DNA from: Acidobacteriota bacterium
GTDB lineage: Bacteria; Acidobacteriota; Terriglobia; Terriglobales; Acidobacteriaceae
NCBI GenBank assembly: GCA_018268915.1
Contig: JAFDVQ010000018.1
Span: 1-64,000 of the forward strand
Reading direction: 5' to 3'
DNA: 64,000 bases
Below, one piece after another: positions 1 through 8,940 of the stretch; the stretch's first letter is position 1, and every line of letters begins with the position of its first letter. A program made the position numbers and the translations under genes. Below the pieces are notes generated by a model, which was given only the letters and a program-made list of their open reading frames with translations, was not told where the DNA came from and made no database searches.

Positions 1-1035
1 GATCACGAGGCGTGGTTCAAGAAGCGGCCGGATGGAACGATTCAGTATGCGGAGAATCCACCGAAGAAGTACCAGGATATCTATCCCTTCGACTTCGAGA
101 GCGAAGACTGGGAGGGGATGTGGAAAGAACTGAAGAGCGTCTTTGAGTACTGGATTGGCGTGGGGGTGACGATCTTCCGTGTGGACAATCCGCACACGAA
201 GGCGTTTCCTTTCTGGGAGTGGGCGATCACGGAGATCAAGCGCGATCATCCGGAGGTGCTGTTTCTGGCGGAGGCGTTTACGCGGCCGAAGATCATGTAC
301 CGTCTGGCGAAGCTGGGATTCAGCCAGTCGTACACCTATTTTCCGTGGCGGAATGCGAAGTGGGAGATCCAGCAGTATCTGACGGAGCTGACGCAGACGC
401 CGGTGCGGGAATTCTTCAGGCCGAATCAGTGGCCGAATACGCCGGACATTCTGACTGAGTTCCTGCAGATGGGCGGACGGCCGGCGTTTGTAATCCGTCT
501 GCTGCTGGCGGCGACGCTGGGTGCGAACTACGGAATTTATGGGCCGGCGTTCGAGTTGCAGGAGCATGTGCCGGTGCGGCATGGGAGCGAGGAGTATCTG
601 AACTCAGAGAAGTACGAGGTCAGACACTGGGACCTGAACAGGCCGGACAGCCTGCGGGACTTGATTGCGCGAGTGAATGCGGTCAGGAACGAAAACGCGG
701 CGCTGCAGAATGACTGGTCGCTGAGGTTCCACAACGTGGATAACGATCAGCTGATCTGCTACAGCAAGGAGTCGGATGACCGGTCGAATCTGCTGATCAC
801 GGTGGTGAATCTTGATCCGCACTACACGCAATCAGGATTTGTGACACTGCCGCTGGACGAGCTGGAGATTTCGCACGACCGTTCGTATGAAGCGGAAGAT
901 CTGATGACGGGCGATCGATACATGTGGCAGGGAGCGCGGAATTATGTGGAGTTGAATCCGGCTTTCCGGTCAGGGCATATTTTGAAGATTCATCGGCGGA
1001 TGCGGGTGGAAACGGATTTCGAGTATTTTCTATAG
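1..1035 (+). CDS. glgE: Maltose-1-phosphate maltosyltransferase, C-terminal part (partial)
   Basis: The reading frame is open from base 1, so the 5' end lies outside the window; 344 residues are visible. GlgE transfers maltosyl units from maltose-1-phosphate onto alpha-1,4-glucan in the cytoplasm. The fragment carries the GH13 region around FRVDNPHTKAFPFW, with the probable nucleophile at Asp62 of the fragment, and FLAEAFTRPK, with the probable acid/base at Glu91. A C-terminal beta-sandwich follows, ending at a TAG stop. The next gene encodes a trehalose synthase-maltokinase fusion, which would make the maltose-1-phosphate that GlgE uses. That pairing supports the call strongly. Confidence 0.93.
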   Translation, partial: DHEAWFKKRPDGTIQYAENPPKKYQDIYPFDFESEDWEGMWKELKSVFEYWIGVGVTIFRVDNPHTKAFPFWEWAITEIKRDHPEVLFLAEAFTRPKIMYRLAKLGFSQSYTYFPWRNAKWEIQQYLTELTQTPVREFFRPNQWPNTPDILTEFLQMGGRPAFVIRLLLAATLGANYGIYGPAFELQEHVPVRHGSEEYLNSEKYEVRHWDLNRPDSLRDLIARVNAVRNENAALQNDWSLRFHNVDNDQLICYSKESDDRSNLLITVVNLDPHYTQSGFVTLPLDELEISHDRSYEAEDLMTGDRYMWQGARNYVELNPAFRSGHILKIHRRMRVETDFEYFL

Positions 1036-1064
1036 TTTCGTGGACGAGATCGCGCGAAGTGTGT

Positions 1065-1117
1065 GCAGGGGCTGAAGCCCGATTCTTATTTGTGAGGCAG
1101 TGGCCCGGCTGAAGCCG
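1065..1117. repeat. Two small GGCTGAAGCC palindromes (dispersed repeat)
   Basis: Bases 1069-1080 read GGGCTGAAGCCC and bases 1106-1117 read CGGCTGAAGCCG. Each is a perfect 5-base inverted repeat around a GA centre. A relative with the same GCTGAAGC core lies at 17351-17370. They fill the gap between glgE and the treS fusion and look like copies of a short dispersed intergenic palindrome. They could also act as weak hairpins in the transcript. There is no T-tract, so a terminator call is not supported. Confidence 0.55.
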
Positions 1118-1236
1118 TGCCCTTGTTACAAAGCTCGGGATTTCCCGCGGTCCTCTTCTACCCTGGCAAGCTACGGTCAAATCCGGCGGTAAACGGTAAT
1201 TGGGAACTCGCATCCAAACACCCTGGAGCCCTTTGA

Positions 1237-4200
1237 GTGAAGAAGATTGCAAGCGCAACTGATCCGCTCTGGTACAAAGACGCGGTCATTTACGAGATTC
1301 ACGTGCGTGCGTTCGCTGATTCCAACAATGACGGGATTGGCGACTTTCAGGGACTGCTCTCGAAGCTCGACTACCTGCAGGACCTAGGGGTCACGTGCCT
1401 CTGGCTACTACCGTTCTTCCCTTCCCCGCTTCGTGATGACGGATATGACATAGCGAATTACGTGGATGTGAATCCGTCCTATGGAACTTTGAGCGACTTC
1501 AAGCAGGTTCTAGACGCGGCGCACCAGCGGAACATGCAGGTGATGATCGAGCTGGTCATCAATCACACCAGCGATCAGCATCCGTGGTTCAAGGCGGCGC
1601 GCCTGGCGGCGCCGGGGTCGCCGCAGCGCGAGATGTACGTGTGGTCGGATTCGGACCAGGTTTTCAAGGATGCGCGCATCATCTTCACGGATACGGAGAA
1701 GTCGAACTGGACTTGGGATGAGAGTGCAAAGGCCTATTACTGGCACAGATTTTTCTCGCATCAACCGGACTTGAACTGGGAAAGTCCGATGGTGATGGAG
1801 GAAGTGCTGAAGGCGATGCGCTTCTGGCTGGATATGGGAGCAGACGGAATCCGACTGGATGCGATTCCCTACCTGGTGGAGCGGGACGGCACGAACTGCG
1901 AGAACCTGCCGGAGACGCACGCGATCATCAAGCAGTTGCGCGCAGAGATCGACAGGCTGTATGCAAACCGGTTGATTCTGGCAGAGGCGAACCAGTGGCC
2001 GGCGGATGTGCGGCCGTATTTTGGCGATGGCGATGAATGCCACATGGCATTTCACTTTCCGCTGATGCCGCGCATCTACATGGCGCTGCGGCAAGAGGAC
2101 CGGCTGCCAATTACGGACATCATGGCGCAAACACCGCCGATTCCTGACAGCTGCCAGTGGGGATTGTTTCTGCGGAACCATGATGAGCTGACGCTGGAAA
2201 TGGTGACGGACGATGAGCGCGACTATATGTACTTCGCGTACTCGGCCGATCCGCGGATGAGGATCAACGTTGGGATTCGACGCCGCCTGGCACCGCTGGT
2301 GGATAACAACCGGCGACGCATCGAGTTGCTTAATTCACTGCTGTTGAGTTTTCCGGGAACGCCGATCCTTTATTACGGCGATGAGATCGGGATGGGAGAC
2401 AACATCTATCTCGGCGACCGTAACGGCGTGCGCACTCCAATGCAGTGGACGTCGGACCGGAACGCAGGGTTTTCGCGATGCGATCCGGCAAGGTTGTACT
2501 TCCCGGTGATCATGGACCCGATTTACGGGTACCAGGTGGTGAACGTGGAAGCTCAGCAGGCAGATCAGTCGAGCCTGCTGCAGTGGACGCGGAACATGAT
2601 CGCCCTGCGAAAGCTTTTCCAGGTGTTTGGACGCGGAACGCTGAGTTTTCTGAATCCGACGAACCGGAAGATTCTGGCGTATCTGCGCGATCTGGAGTTG
2701 GAAGATGGCACGCACCAGACGGTGCTGTGCGTTGCGAATCTGAGTCGGTTTGCACAACCGGTATCGCTGGATTTATCGGCATACGAAGGGATGGAGCCGG
2801 TGGAGATGCTGGGGTATGTGCCGTTTCCGACGATCGGCGACTCGATGTACCACCTGACGCTGGCTCCGTATTCGTTTATCTGGCTGGAACTGCAGGCGGC
2901 AAATACAGAGGCGCGGCCAGTGCCTGAACCTCAGATGGCTGCGGTGGAAGCTGCTCACGGTGCGGAGGCGCCTCTGGTCGATCTGGTGACTGCGGGTTGG
3001 TCGGGGCTGCTTGCGGCAAGCGGGCTTCAGCAGATTGAGGCGGCGCTGCCGGCCTGGTTGCCAAGACAGAGGTGGTTTGGAGCAAAGAGCAGGAGAATCC
3101 AGGCTGTCCGCGTGCTGAGTTGGGGAAGCCTGTCTCACAACGGGCACAAGGGAAGCAGACTCGAGCCGCATTTGATTCCGCCGGCGGTATTTGTCGTCGA
3201 GATCGGATACTTCGAAGGGGCAGCGGACGTTTACCAGATTCCGTTGGCGATCAGCATGGGAAGCCAGGCCGACGAGGTGACGACGAGCCGGCCGGACAGC
3301 GTGCTGACTTCACTGGCGTCAGCGACGGGGATTGCGATTCTGCATGATGCTTCGGCGCGCGAGGACTTCAGGCAATGCGAACTGGAGTTGATCGAACTGA
3401 GCGAGACTTTGCCACTTAACCAGGTGGTGGCATCTGGGCCCGAACCTGTAGCCCAGGCTGGGATGGAGGAGTTCTCAGAACCAAATGGGTTGCCGGATGG
3501 GTTGCCGGAGAAATTACGGGCGAGAGTGGACAGAGGCGATGCGGGTACGGTGACTCCGCCTGCGCCGTTGCCGCTGAGTGTGCAGCCGGGTGAGGCCGCG
3601 GCGCCAGCGAGTTCGAGCGCGGGAACTGTTTCGGCCGGTACGCAGACAACGCAGCCGCGGGAATCTCCTGCAGCGGATGCGGCGCGGACGGCGGGAGGAG
3701 TCCTGGCCGCGAGGGCTTCGACGGCGCTGAGAGAGATGAAGCTGGAACGAGGGCTGGAGTCGCGAGTGGGCTCGGCGGAGCAGTCGAACACATCCATTCT
3801 GTATGGCGATAAGTTGATCCTGAAGTTGTTCCGGCGGCTGCAGGTGGGTGAGAACCCGGATGTGGAGATTGGACGGTTTCTTACGGAGGTTGCGCACTTC
3901 AAGCGGATCGCGCCGTTCCTGGGCGAGATGTCGATGACATCGAGTACGGGAGAGAAGACTACGGTCGCGATGTTGCAGGGGCTTGTGGCGAATGAAGGCG
4001 ACGGGTGGGCCTGGTTTCTGCATGAGCTGAGCGGATTCTATGGCCGTGTCGTCGGTGAACAGGCCGGGGCAGAGATTCCGGCGCCCACACTGGCCCAGGC
4101 AAAGCCAGCCTCGAAGGAGTTCAAGAAGCTTGCGGGAAGTGCGATGGATGCTGCTGCATTACTCGGACGCCGCACGGCGGAGATGCATCTGGCGTTGAGC

Positions 4201-4908
4201 AGCTCGAAGAGCGATCCGGCGTTTGCGCCAGAGAGGTCGTCGCAAGAAGATCTTGAGACTGTAGCGCGGCAGGTAGAGACGCAGATCAAGTCTGCCCTGG
4301 ATGCGTTGAAGAGCAAATTCGCGACAGTGGATGACGCGACTGCGGACGCGGCGGCGTATTTGTTATCGCAAAGAGCCAAGTTGATGGAGCGAAGCCGGGG
4401 GATCACGAGGATCGAAGCAGCGGGAGAGCGGATCAGGATCCATGGCGACTACCATCTGGGGCAGACGCTTCGAGTGAAGGCTTCGTCGGGAGATGGAGAT
4501 TCGTCGGGAGGAGATTTTGTGCTCCTCGACTTCGAGGGCGAGCCAGCACGAACACTCGCGGAGAGGCGCAGGAAGCAGTCGCCGCTGAAGGATGTGGCGG
4601 GAATGCTGCGGTCGTTCTCGTATGCGGCATTTGCAGGATTGAAAAAGCATGCGGAGGAGCATCCGGACTTGACTGCCGATCATGCGCACCGATGGGCGAA
4701 GGCATGGCAGAATGCGGCGGCGGGAGAGTTCCTGAACGCGTACCGTGAGACAATTGCGGCAAAGCCGGAGTTGCTGCCCGAGGCTGGCGAGGCGCAGAAG
4801 CTGCTGGATGCCTATCTGCTGGAGAAGGCTCTGTACGAGCTTTTGTATGAATTGAACAACCGGCCAACGTGGCTGCACATCCCAATTGCAGGTATCCTCG
4901 AGTTATAA
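1237..4908 (+). CDS. treS: Trehalose synthase / maltokinase fusion protein
   Basis: A 1223-residue two-enzyme fusion. Residues 1-560 form a GH13 trehalose synthase that interconverts trehalose and maltose: VINH near 108-110, nucleophile Asp208 in GIRLDAIP, acid/base Glu250 in LILAEANQ, and RNHDE with Asp316. From about residue 605 (LPAWLPRQRWFGAK) to the end is a maltokinase making maltose-1-phosphate from maltose and ATP. It has QSNTSILYGD, the catalytic-loop motif HGDYHLGQ (1069-1076) and DFEGEP (1098-1103). The start is GTG, with GGAG eight bases upstream. A Pro/Ala/Ser-rich insert of about 110 residues (roughly 735-850) splits the maltokinase part. The product feeds GlgE next door. Confidence 0.95.
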   Translation: MKKIASATDPLWYKDAVIYEIHVRAFADSNNDGIGDFQGLLSKLDYLQDLGVTCLWLLPFFPSPLRDDGYDIANYVDVNPSYGTLSDFKQVLDAAHQRNMQVMIELVINHTSDQHPWFKAARLAAPGSPQREMYVWSDSDQVFKDARIIFTDTEKSNWTWDESAKAYYWHRFFSHQPDLNWESPMVMEEVLKAMRFWLDMGADGIRLDAIPYLVERDGTNCENLPETHAIIKQLRAEIDRLYANRLILAEANQWPADVRPYFGDGDECHMAFHFPLMPRIYMALRQEDRLPITDIMAQTPPIPDSCQWGLFLRNHDELTLEMVTDDERDYMYFAYSADPRMRINVGIRRRLAPLVDNNRRRIELLNSLLLSFPGTPILYYGDEIGMGDNIYLGDRNGVRTPMQWTSDRNAGFSRCDPARLYFPVIMDPIYGYQVVNVEAQQADQSSLLQWTRNMIALRKLFQVFGRGTLSFLNPTNRKILAYLRDLELEDGTHQTVLCVANLSRFAQPVSLDLSAYEGMEPVEMLGYVPFPTIGDSMYHLTLAPYSFIWLELQAANTEARPVPEPQMAAVEAAHGAEAPLVDLVTAGWSGLLAASGLQQIEAALPAWLPRQRWFGAKSRRIQAVRVLSWGSLSHNGHKGSRLEPHLIPPAVFVVEIGYFEGAADVYQIPLAISMGSQADEVTTSRPDSVLTSLASATGIAILHDASAREDFRQCELELIELSETLPLNQVVASGPEPVAQAGMEEFSEPNGLPDGLPEKLRARVDRGDAGTVTPPAPLPLSVQPGEAAAPASSSAGTVSAGTQTTQPRESPAADAARTAGGVLAARASTALREMKLERGLESRVGSAEQSNTSILYGDKLILKLFRRLQVGENPDVEIGRFLTEVAHFKRIAPFLGEMSMTSSTGEKTTVAMLQGLVANEGDGWAWFLHELSGFYGRVVGEQAGAEIPAPTLAQAKPASKEFKKLAGSAMDAAALLGRRTAEMHLALSSSKSDPAFAPERSSQEDLETVARQVETQIKSALDALKSKFATVDDATADAAAYLLSQRAKLMERSRGITRIEAAGERIRIHGDYHLGQTLRVKASSGDGDSSGGDFVLLDFEGEPARTLAERRRKQSPLKDVAGMLRSFSYAAFAGLKKHAEEHPDLTADHAHRWAKAWQNAAAGEFLNAYRETIAAKPELLPEAGEAQKLLDAYLLEKALYELLYELNNRPTWLHIPIAGILEL

Positions 4909-4988
4909 GGACCTGCAACTCGTCGTCGTAACTGACGATCGGGCTGAAGAATGTTTTCTGCTTTGATTGAACTCCCCGGATTTAGCTG

Positions 4989-6179
4989 ATGGCAACTGCG
5001 AATACAGTTTCGAGTGATCAGGCAACGGCTACGGCTGTGCGCGCCGACCTACTGGTTTTTATTGCGCCGATGCCTCCGGAACAGTTGGAGAGCATCCTTG
5101 GACATCTGGCGACGGAGTTCCACGGCGAAGAGCTGGTGGTAGCGACGGCGAATGATCCGACGGGGACGGCGCATCCAGAGATTCGAGTATTGCCGGTTCA
5201 GGCGACCAATGCTGTTTGGCCGATCGCCGCGGTTGACTTTGTGAATGCGGTGCATGCGGCGAAGGAGAACGAGGCAAAGGCAGTTCTGTTGCTGGGGCCG
5301 GGAGCAGATTCGTTGAGTCCAGCAGCGCTTCGCGGTCTGGTAAAGAGCGTGGTGGAGGCGAAGTCGGACCTGGCGGTGCCTCACTATTCGCTGCCGGTGA
5401 ATGCCGGGCTGGTGAACTCCGCGATTATCTTTCCGCTGACACGAGCGTTGTTTGCTTCGCGGGTGCGTTATCCACTGTCGATTGACATGGCTCTTTCGCT
5501 GCGGATGGCGGAACGGCTGGGCAGTACGGCGCAGAAGTTTGTGAACCAGAATCAGCCCGATGCAATTGTCTGGCCGGTGAGTGAGGCGATGGTAGCGGGG
5601 CTGAGCATCGATGAAGTGGATGTCGGGACGCGCGAGTTGCCTCAGCCTGCGGAGCCGAACATCAATGCGATTCTTTCGCTGGTGACGGGATCGCTGTTCG
5701 CGGATATCGAGGCGAAGGCGGCGTTCTGGCAGAGGCCGAGGCGGCTACTGCCAGAGCACAGGTCGTTCTCTGCCATGCCAGGAGTTGACGGAGCTGTCGA
5801 CATCGCGCCGATGGTGGAGGCGTTTCGTCTCGCGTTTACAAACTTGCAGGAGATCTGGGGATTGGTGCTCGCGCCCAATTCCCTGCTGGGATTGAAGCGC
5901 CTGTCGGTTGTAGATCCGGCGACGTTTCGAATGCCGGAGACGTTGTGGGCGCGAGTGGTCTTTGATTTTCTGGTGGCGTACCGATTGCGCACGATCAATC
6001 GCGGCCACCTGATGGGCGCGTTGATTCCGCTTTACCTGGCGTGGGTTGCGGGTCACTTGAATGTTGTGGGTTCGGGGACCGACGCCGAGGTTCATGTGGA
6101 AGCGGTTGCTGCGGCGTTTGAGTCAGAGAAGCAATATATCGTGTCGCGGTGGCGCTGGCCGGACAGGTTCAATTCTTGA
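4989..6179 (+). CDS. Putative GT-A-type glycosyltransferase (GpgS/GT81-like)
   Basis: A 396-residue soluble protein with no signal peptide. The stretch PLTRALFASRVRYPLSIDMALS (about residues 149-170) resembles the conserved block of GT81/GT2-like transferases that make glucosylglycerate-type products, where the family usually reads PLTRALFG-RVRQPLGGDF. The first glycine pair of that block is replaced here but the Asp remains. The C-terminal half is mostly helical and includes FRLAFTNLQEIW. It follows the treS fusion by 80 bases on the same strand, so a role in compatible-solute or alpha-glucan synthesis is plausible. The substrate cannot be read from the sequence. It is at best a divergent member of the family. 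Confidence 0.5.
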   Translation: MATANTVSSDQATATAVRADLLVFIAPMPPEQLESILGHLATEFHGEELVVATANDPTGTAHPEIRVLPVQATNAVWPIAAVDFVNAVHAAKENEAKAVLLLGPGADSLSPAALRGLVKSVVEAKSDLAVPHYSLPVNAGLVNSAIIFPLTRALFASRVRYPLSIDMALSLRMAERLGSTAQKFVNQNQPDAIVWPVSEAMVAGLSIDEVDVGTRELPQPAEPNINAILSLVTGSLFADIEAKAAFWQRPRRLLPEHRSFSAMPGVDGAVDIAPMVEAFRLAFTNLQEIWGLVLAPNSLLGLKRLSVVDPATFRMPETLWARVVFDFLVAYRLRTINRGHLMGALIPLYLAWVAGHLNVVGSGTDAEVHVEAVAAAFESEKQYIVSRWRWPDRFNS

Positions 6180-6249
6180 TGGGGCCCTTGAGCGTTCCTT
6201 GTGGTCAATATTTTCGAACGCCGGTGAAGCTGCCGAAGGAGAGAGTGTG

Positions 6250-7074
6250 ATGGAGAGATTAATGGGGATGATGCTGCAGACGGTGCAGAACTACAATCCG
6301 CCACCTCCGATTACGAACGACAGCATTCCGCTGTGGACGCACATTTCCGATGCTTTGCGGCAGTCTGTGTACCGGGTGTTGTCGCTGTTCATCGCTGTAC
6401 TACCGGGGATTCTTGCAGTCTTTGTTGCGCTGACACTGTTCACGCTGATCGGGATGGGGCTGTCGCTGCTGCTACGGCGCGGGCTGTCGTTTGTGAAGTT
6501 CGATGAGCGGCTGAATCGCGGGAATCCGGAGTGGAGTCCGTCAAGCTCACCGACGATGCTGATTGCGCGCGGCGCGTTCTGGGGCTGCGTTCTGCTGGGG
6601 TTAGTGATTGGAGTATCCGCGTTTGATGCTTCGTATTCAACGGGAACGCCATTGCCGATTTCACTGCTGCCCTACCTGACGAAGATGGTGGGCGCTCTGC
6701 TGGTGATGATCGCAGGGACAGTGATTGCTAGATTCCTTGCGCGGTCGGTGCTGATCGGGGCTGTGAACGCGCAACTGCAATACGCGCGGTTTCTGTCGCT
6801 GGGAGTGAAGTGGCTGGTGCTGGTACTGACGGCGGCGATGGTGCTGGATCACCTGGAAGTCGGCGGAAAGATTGTTGAGCTGGCGTTCGGGATTCTGTTC
6901 GGCGGGATTGTGCTGACACTGGCGCTCGCGGTCGGGCTGGGATCGCGAGATCTCGTGAGCAGATCGCTTGAAGGACGCGCAGAGCCACGGCCGGAGCGAG
7001 TTCCTCCACCGCCGGAGGTTGTAACGCCGAAGCCGGTGGAACCGATCCGGCATGAGACGATACGGCATTTCTGA
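6250..7074 (+). CDS. MscS-type small integral membrane protein
   Basis: The frame is open from 6061, but AAGGAG at 6236-6241 sits eight bases before the ATG at 6250, so a 274-residue product is preferred. At least four hydrophobic helices are visible: VYRVLSLFIAVLPGILAVFV, then around FWGCVLLGLVIGVSA, LLVMIAGTVIARF and WLVLVLTAAMVL, plus a glycine-rich last helix ILFGGIVLTLALAVGLG. The last is the typical conserved helix of MscS-family proteins, and it is followed by a short proline-rich charged tail. There is no large cytoplasmic MscS beta domain, so it may be a gating-helix-only relative rather than a full channel. Its position after solute-synthesis genes fits an osmotic role, as an inference. 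Confidence 0.6.
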   Translation: MERLMGMMLQTVQNYNPPPPITNDSIPLWTHISDALRQSVYRVLSLFIAVLPGILAVFVALTLFTLIGMGLSLLLRRGLSFVKFDERLNRGNPEWSPSSSPTMLIARGAFWGCVLLGLVIGVSAFDASYSTGTPLPISLLPYLTKMVGALLVMIAGTVIARFLARSVLIGAVNAQLQYARFLSLGVKWLVLVLTAAMVLDHLEVGGKIVELAFGILFGGIVLTLALAVGLGSRDLVSRSLEGRAEPRPERVPPPPEVVTPKPVEPIRHETIRHF

Positions 7075-7120
7075 AGGTCAAGAAGAGACTTTCCGGTCAG
7101 GCGATTCTTGCTTCCTCGTT

Positions 7121-7146
7121 CCCACCCAAGCAGAGCTTGGATGGGG
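7121..7146. terminator. Inverted repeat between convergent genes
   Basis: The arms CCCACCCAAGC (7121-7131) and GCTTGGATGGGG (7135-7146) can pair over about 11 bases with one mismatch around an AGA loop. They lie between the membrane-protein gene (+) and treZ (-), the right place for a bidirectional terminator. There is no T-run. The same kind of sequence may instead be a dispersed intergenic repeat. Confidence 0.45.
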
Positions 7147-7187
7147 CACCCGAGTTTGTATGAGCACCAGAGTCGTTCTCGCAAGCG

Positions 7188-8936
7188 CTAGTCGGGATCG
7201 GGGAGGGAGATGACGGCGACGGATTCGGGTGGGAGTTTGATGGAATTCTCCTGAAGGGAAACGCCATCGCGAGAGGCAAGGAGAAGGTTCATCTGGGGAA
7301 AGCCGGGCGTGGACCGATCCTGATCTGAGAAGTTGCAGGCGACTACGATAGAGCCGCGACGCATGCAGAGCCACTTCTCTTCTTCATTGAAGGCGGCAGA
7401 GGTGTTACCTGGTTCCCCGTTGTTGAGTGAGGGCGTAGAGCGGCGCAGGCGAATGAGGTCGCGATACCAGTTGAGCATTTCAGCGTGAGTTGAATTGGGA
7501 AGCTCGTTCCAGTTCAACTTGGAGCGATCGAAGGTCTCGCGCTTTTCGGGATCGGGGATGACAGCGGGATCCCAGCCGAACGAGGCAAATTCGCGCTTTC
7601 TGCCTTCCGAGACGAGCCGGGCTAGTTCCTTGTCTTCGTGATCTGCGAAGTACTGGAAAGGCGTTGACGCAGCCCATTCTTCGCCCATGAAGAGCAATGG
7701 GGTGAAGGGGGCGAGGAGTACGAGGGCCGCAGCCATTTTCGCGCGATTGACGCCGACGGTTTCACAGAGCCGGTCGCCTATGGCGCGATTGCCGACCTGA
7801 TCGTGATTCTGGATAAAGCCAATGAAGCGATGCTGCGAGAGATTGCCGACGGGACGGCCATGATGGCGGTTGCGGTATTTCGAGTACATTCCGTCGTAGA
7901 CGAATGTTTCCTTGAGAGTCTTGGCGAGGTACTCGAGGGAGTTGAAGTCGTTGTAGTATCCGCCAAGGTTTTCTTTCACGAGCACGGTGAATAGAGCATG
8001 ATGGAAGTCGTCGTTCCACTGCGCGTCCATGCCGAGGCCGCCGCCGAAACGAGGCATGACGAACTGAGGGTCATTGAGATCGCTTTCAACGATGAGGACT
8101 TTGCGCCGCGCGATCATTGCAGCAAGAGTTTCGGTTTCGGCGGACAGCTGCTCAAGAAGATGAACAGCGGAACGATCTACGAAGGCGTGGACAGCGTCGA
8201 GACGAAGGCCGTCGATGTGATAATCGCGCATCCACATCAGGGCGTTGTCGCAGAAGAAGCGGCGGACCTGATGCGAGCCGGCCTCTTCGAGATTCACGGC
8301 TCCGCCCCATGGCGTCTTGTGAGCCTCTGTAAGATACGGGCCGAATTTGCCGGCGTAGTTACCGACCGGGCCGAAGTGGTTGTAGACAACGTCGAGCAGA
8401 ACGGCGAGGCCGCGCTGATGTGCGGCGTCGACAAAGCGTTTTAGCGCGTCGGGGCCGCCGTAAGGCTCATGCACAGCGAAGAGCGATACGCCGTCATAGC
8501 CCCAGCCATGGTTGCCGGCGAAGGCGTTGACGGGCATGAGTTCAACGTGGGTGATGCCGAGTTCGGCGAGATGATCGAGCCGGGCGATGGCCGAGTCAAG
8601 TGTGCCTTCCGGCGTGAAGGTGCCGATGTGGAGTTCGTAGATGATGGCGCTGGCGAGCGGCGCCTGCTGGAACAGGCGATCGTTCCACTGGTACGCGGAG
8701 TGGTCGTACACCCGCGAGAGGGCGTGGACTCCGTCTGGCTGCCATTGCGATCGAGGATCGGGGTATGGAGTGGGATCGTCGCCGATGAGATAGCCGTAGT
8801 CGCTGCCGGGGCTGGCAGAATCGACTTTGACGCGCCACCAGCCCTGGCTGTCAGGACCGTTCATGGAGATGGCGCTGCCATTGACCTGTACAGACAGGGA
8901 TTTCGCGAGCGGCGCCCAAACTTCGAAGCGATGCAT
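7188..8936 (-). CDS. treZ: Malto-oligosyltrehalose trehalohydrolase
   Basis: The 582-residue GH13 enzyme releases trehalose from the maltooligosyl-trehalose made by TreY. An N-terminal E-set domain (HRFEVWAPLAKSLSVQVNG) precedes the barrel. Catalytic residues can be read as nucleophile Asp247 in DGLRLDAVHAF, acid/base Glu284 in LIVESDLND, and Asp379 in FIQNHDQVGN. The region AQWNDDFHHAL (305-315) is typical of this family. The length is usual. It starts four bases after the treY stop, so the two form one operon transcribed towards the left. Confidence 0.95.
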   Translation of the reverse strand: MHRFEVWAPLAKSLSVQVNGSAISMNGPDSQGWWRVKVDSASPGSDYGYLIGDDPTPYPDPRSQWQPDGVHALSRVYDHSAYQWNDRLFQQAPLASAIIYELHIGTFTPEGTLDSAIARLDHLAELGITHVELMPVNAFAGNHGWGYDGVSLFAVHEPYGGPDALKRFVDAAHQRGLAVLLDVVYNHFGPVGNYAGKFGPYLTEAHKTPWGGAVNLEEAGSHQVRRFFCDNALMWMRDYHIDGLRLDAVHAFVDRSAVHLLEQLSAETETLAAMIARRKVLIVESDLNDPQFVMPRFGGGLGMDAQWNDDFHHALFTVLVKENLGGYYNDFNSLEYLAKTLKETFVYDGMYSKYRNRHHGRPVGNLSQHRFIGFIQNHDQVGNRAIGDRLCETVGVNRAKMAAALVLLAPFTPLLFMGEEWAASTPFQYFADHEDKELARLVSEGRKREFASFGWDPAVIPDPEKRETFDRSKLNWNELPNSTHAEMLNWYRDLIRLRRSTPSLNNGEPGNTSAAFNEEEKWLCMRRGSIVVACNFSDQDRSTPGFPQMNLLLASRDGVSLQENSIKLPPESVAVISLPDPD

Positions 8937-8940
8937 TGAA

